DNA of 64,000 nt from NCBI RefSeq assembly GCF_901875635.1, contig NZ_CABFMN010000081.1, positions 1-64,000 of the forward strand. The letters are read 5' to 3'. The position numbers were made by a program, and so were the translations under genes. Under the pieces are notes generated by a model that did not search any database, was not told the DNA's origin, and saw nothing but the letters and a program-made list of their open reading frames with translations. This stretch comes from Xylophilus ampelinus. GTDB taxonomy: Bacteria; Pseudomonadota; Gammaproteobacteria; Burkholderiales; Burkholderiaceae_C. This document shows positions 62,763 through 64,000 of the stretch, piece after piece (position 1 is the first letter of the stretch; every line of letters starts with the position of its first letter).

Positions 62763-63395
62763 ATGACGCCTGCCACCGCCCGTCTCTTCTGCTCCTGCGC
62801 CTTGCTCCTCGCCGCCGGCGCGGCCACGGCGCAGGGCCTGTACCGCAACGTCGATGCCAACGGCCGCGTGACCTACACCGACCAGCCGCCGGCGGCGAAC
62901 GCACAGCCCGCGTCGGTGGGGCGCAGCGGCAGCACTACCGGGGCCAGTGCCCAGCTGCCCTTCGAGCTTCGCCAGATCGTGCAGCGCTACCCCGTGACGC
63001 TCTACACGGGCGACGACTGCGCGCCGTGCACCACCGGCCGACAGCTGCTACAGACGCGCGGCATTCCCTTCGTCGAACGCACAGTCAAGAGCAGCGAGGA
63101 CATCGCCGCGCTGGAACGGCTGAGTGGCCGCAACGGGCTGCCGCTGCTGACCATCGGCGCGCAGCAGCTCAAGGGCTTCTCCGACACGGAGTGGTCCCAG
63201 TACCTCGACGCGGCCGGCTATCCAAAGAGCGTCCAGTTGCCGCCGGGCTACCGCAACCCGCCGCCTCAGCCCCTGGTGGCGCAGCAGGCGGTCCCCGCCG
63301 CCGCAGTGCCCGCACCGGCAGCGGTGCCGCGCCCATCCGTCGGCCCGGCGACCGATGCGCCCACGCCGTCGAACCCGGCCGGCATCCGCTTCTGA
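62763..63395 (+). CDS. DUF4124 and glutaredoxin-like domain protein, secreted
   Basis: A 210-residue protein. A signal peptide (about 1-23, ending ATAQG) is followed by a DUF4124 segment (LYRNVDANGRVTYTDQPPA), then a glutaredoxin-like domain, with CAPC near residue 86, LQTRGIPFVERTV and SGRNGLPLLTIGAQQLKGF. The C-terminal ~50 residues are Pro/Ala-rich and probably flexible. It is likely a periplasmic thiol-disulfide protein; its partner is unknown. DUF4124-glutaredoxin fusions occur in Burkholderiales. Confidence 0.9.
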   Translation: MTPATARLFCSCALLLAAGAATAQGLYRNVDANGRVTYTDQPPAANAQPASVGRSGSTTGASAQLPFELRQIVQRYPVTLYTGDDCAPCTTGRQLLQTRGIPFVERTVKSSEDIAALERLSGRNGLPLLTIGAQQLKGFSDTEWSQYLDAAGYPKSVQLPPGYRNPPPQPLVAQQAVPAAAVPAPAAVPRPSVGPATDAPTPSNPAGIRF

Positions 63396-63419
63396 GCGCC
63401 GCTGCCCCGGCGCCGGCTT

Positions 63420-63475
63420 GCTACAAAGTTCATAGCACCCTGCGCAGGCAGGACGGGTGCTGCAATCAAATTTGA
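63420..63475 (+). repeat. Palindromic repeat between the DUF4124 gene and rpiA
   Basis: The core GCTAC-AAAGTTC-ATAGC (63420-63436) is followed by GCACCC...GGGTGC and the palindrome ATCAAATTTGAT. It occupies the gap between two convergent genes. Confidence 0.6.
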
Positions 63476-63497
63476 TGTTGAAACGACGGCTTGGCGG

Positions 63498-64000
63498 TCA
63501 ATCGTAGCGCAGTGTCTGCACCCCCTCGGGCGTGGCCAGCAGGCAGACCTGCGCCTTCTGGTGCGCAAACACCCCAACCGTCACCACTCCAGGCCACTGG
63601 TTCACCTCGCTCTCGAAGGCCATCGGGTCCGCGATCTTCAGCCCGGTCACGTCGAGGATGTGCTGACCGTTGTCGGTCACCAGCGGTAGGCCGTCCTTCT
63701 CGCGGACTTGCGCCAGCCCGCCGAGCGCCGCGAACTGGCGCATGAGGCGCCGCGCCGCCATCGGGATGATCTCCACCGGCAACGGGAAGGCACCGAGCAC
63801 CTCGACGCGCTTGGAGGCATCGGCGATGCACACGAAGCGCCGCGACTGGGCGGCGACGATCTTCTCGCGAGTGAGGGCCGCGCCGCCGCCCTTGATCATG
63901 TGGCCGCGGCCGTCGATCTCGTCGGCGCCGTCGATGTAGACAGCGAGTTCGTCGACCGCATTGCTGTCGAAGACCTCGATGCCCAGTGCGCGCAGGCGTT
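63498..64000 (-). CDS. rpiA: Ribose-5-phosphate isomerase A, 5' end beyond the window
   Basis: The frame runs from the window edge to a stop at 63498-63500, giving the last ~167 residues. Conserved RpiA parts are visible: [20 protein letters not shown], which includes the catalytic Lys region, then [31 protein letters not shown] and the ending [19 protein letters not shown]. It interconverts ribose and ribulose 5-phosphate in the pentose phosphate pathway. The N-terminal third is missing because of the window limit. Confidence 0.95.
   Translation of the reverse strand, partial: RLRALGIEVFDSNAVDELAVYIDGADEIDGRGHMIKGGGAALTREKIVAAQSRRFVCIADASKRVEVLGAFPLPVEIIPMAARRLMRQFAALGGLAQVREKDGLPLVTDNGQHILDVTGLKIADPMAFESEVNQWPGVVTVGVFAHQKAQVCLLATPEGVQTLRYD

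Overview
The window is high-GC DNA typical of a betaproteobacterium of the order Burkholderiales, most likely a Variovorax-like member of the Comamonadaceae. This is inferred from gene order (cysI-DUF934-cysH-cysD-cysN, a pyruvate dehydrogenase operon carrying a proteasome-like gene), from protein style and from the short palindromic repeats scattered through it; no database search was run.

Layout. 1-2133: end of an extensin-like protein and an MFS transporter. 2134-8175: assimilatory sulfate reduction, in two transcription units that each begin with the same 48-bp regulatory block. 8218-10618: ferredoxin, ferredoxin-NADP reductase, a GNAT acetyltransferase and a small membrane protein. 10626-13270: a TctC/Bug binding protein divergent from a winged-helix/TPR regulator. 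13338-21172: a thiamine locus with two TPP riboswitches, one before the HMP transporter cytX and one before a TonB-dependent receptor, with thiD, thiO, thiS, thiG and thiE between. 21297-25288: an acyltransferase with an SGNH domain, a small conserved protein and a Do-like serine protease. 25394-25469: tRNA-Asn.

25421-40433 is a 14.9-kb integrated element in tRNA-Asn. It is bounded by a 113-bp direct repeat of the tRNA 3' half plus its terminator, with a P4-type integrase at the right end. It carries a tightly coupled minus-strand cassette: AlpA-like and winged-helix DNA-binding proteins, a Toprim primase, a RepA/AAA ATPase, a HTH-fused protein, a 1014-residue virion-type transglycosylase and further phage-style small genes. 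I see no terminase, portal, capsid or tail genes, so it looks like a phage satellite or a strongly reduced prophage. It is the least ordinary part of the window.

40469-48141: a gene of unknown function, a 2[4Fe-4S] ferredoxin, an OmpR-type two-component pair, pobR/pobA for 4-hydroxybenzoate with operator-like palindromes, a PQQ-type sugar dehydrogenase and an NlpC/P60 peptidase. 48221-56200 (minus strand): an rRNA-methyltransferase-like gene, then the operon aceE-aceF-(HslV-like peptidase)-lpdA. 56391-64000: a PAS sensor kinase with a FixJ-type regulator, folD, an M3 oligopeptidase, a DUF4124/glutaredoxin protein and a partial rpiA.

A 17-bp core, GCTA(C/T)-N7-(A/G)TAGC, with a GC-rich tail in most copies, recurs eight times. 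Several copies lie inside genes (cysN, the TonB receptor signal peptide, lpdA, aceF, the end of the sensor kinase), where they are read in frame.
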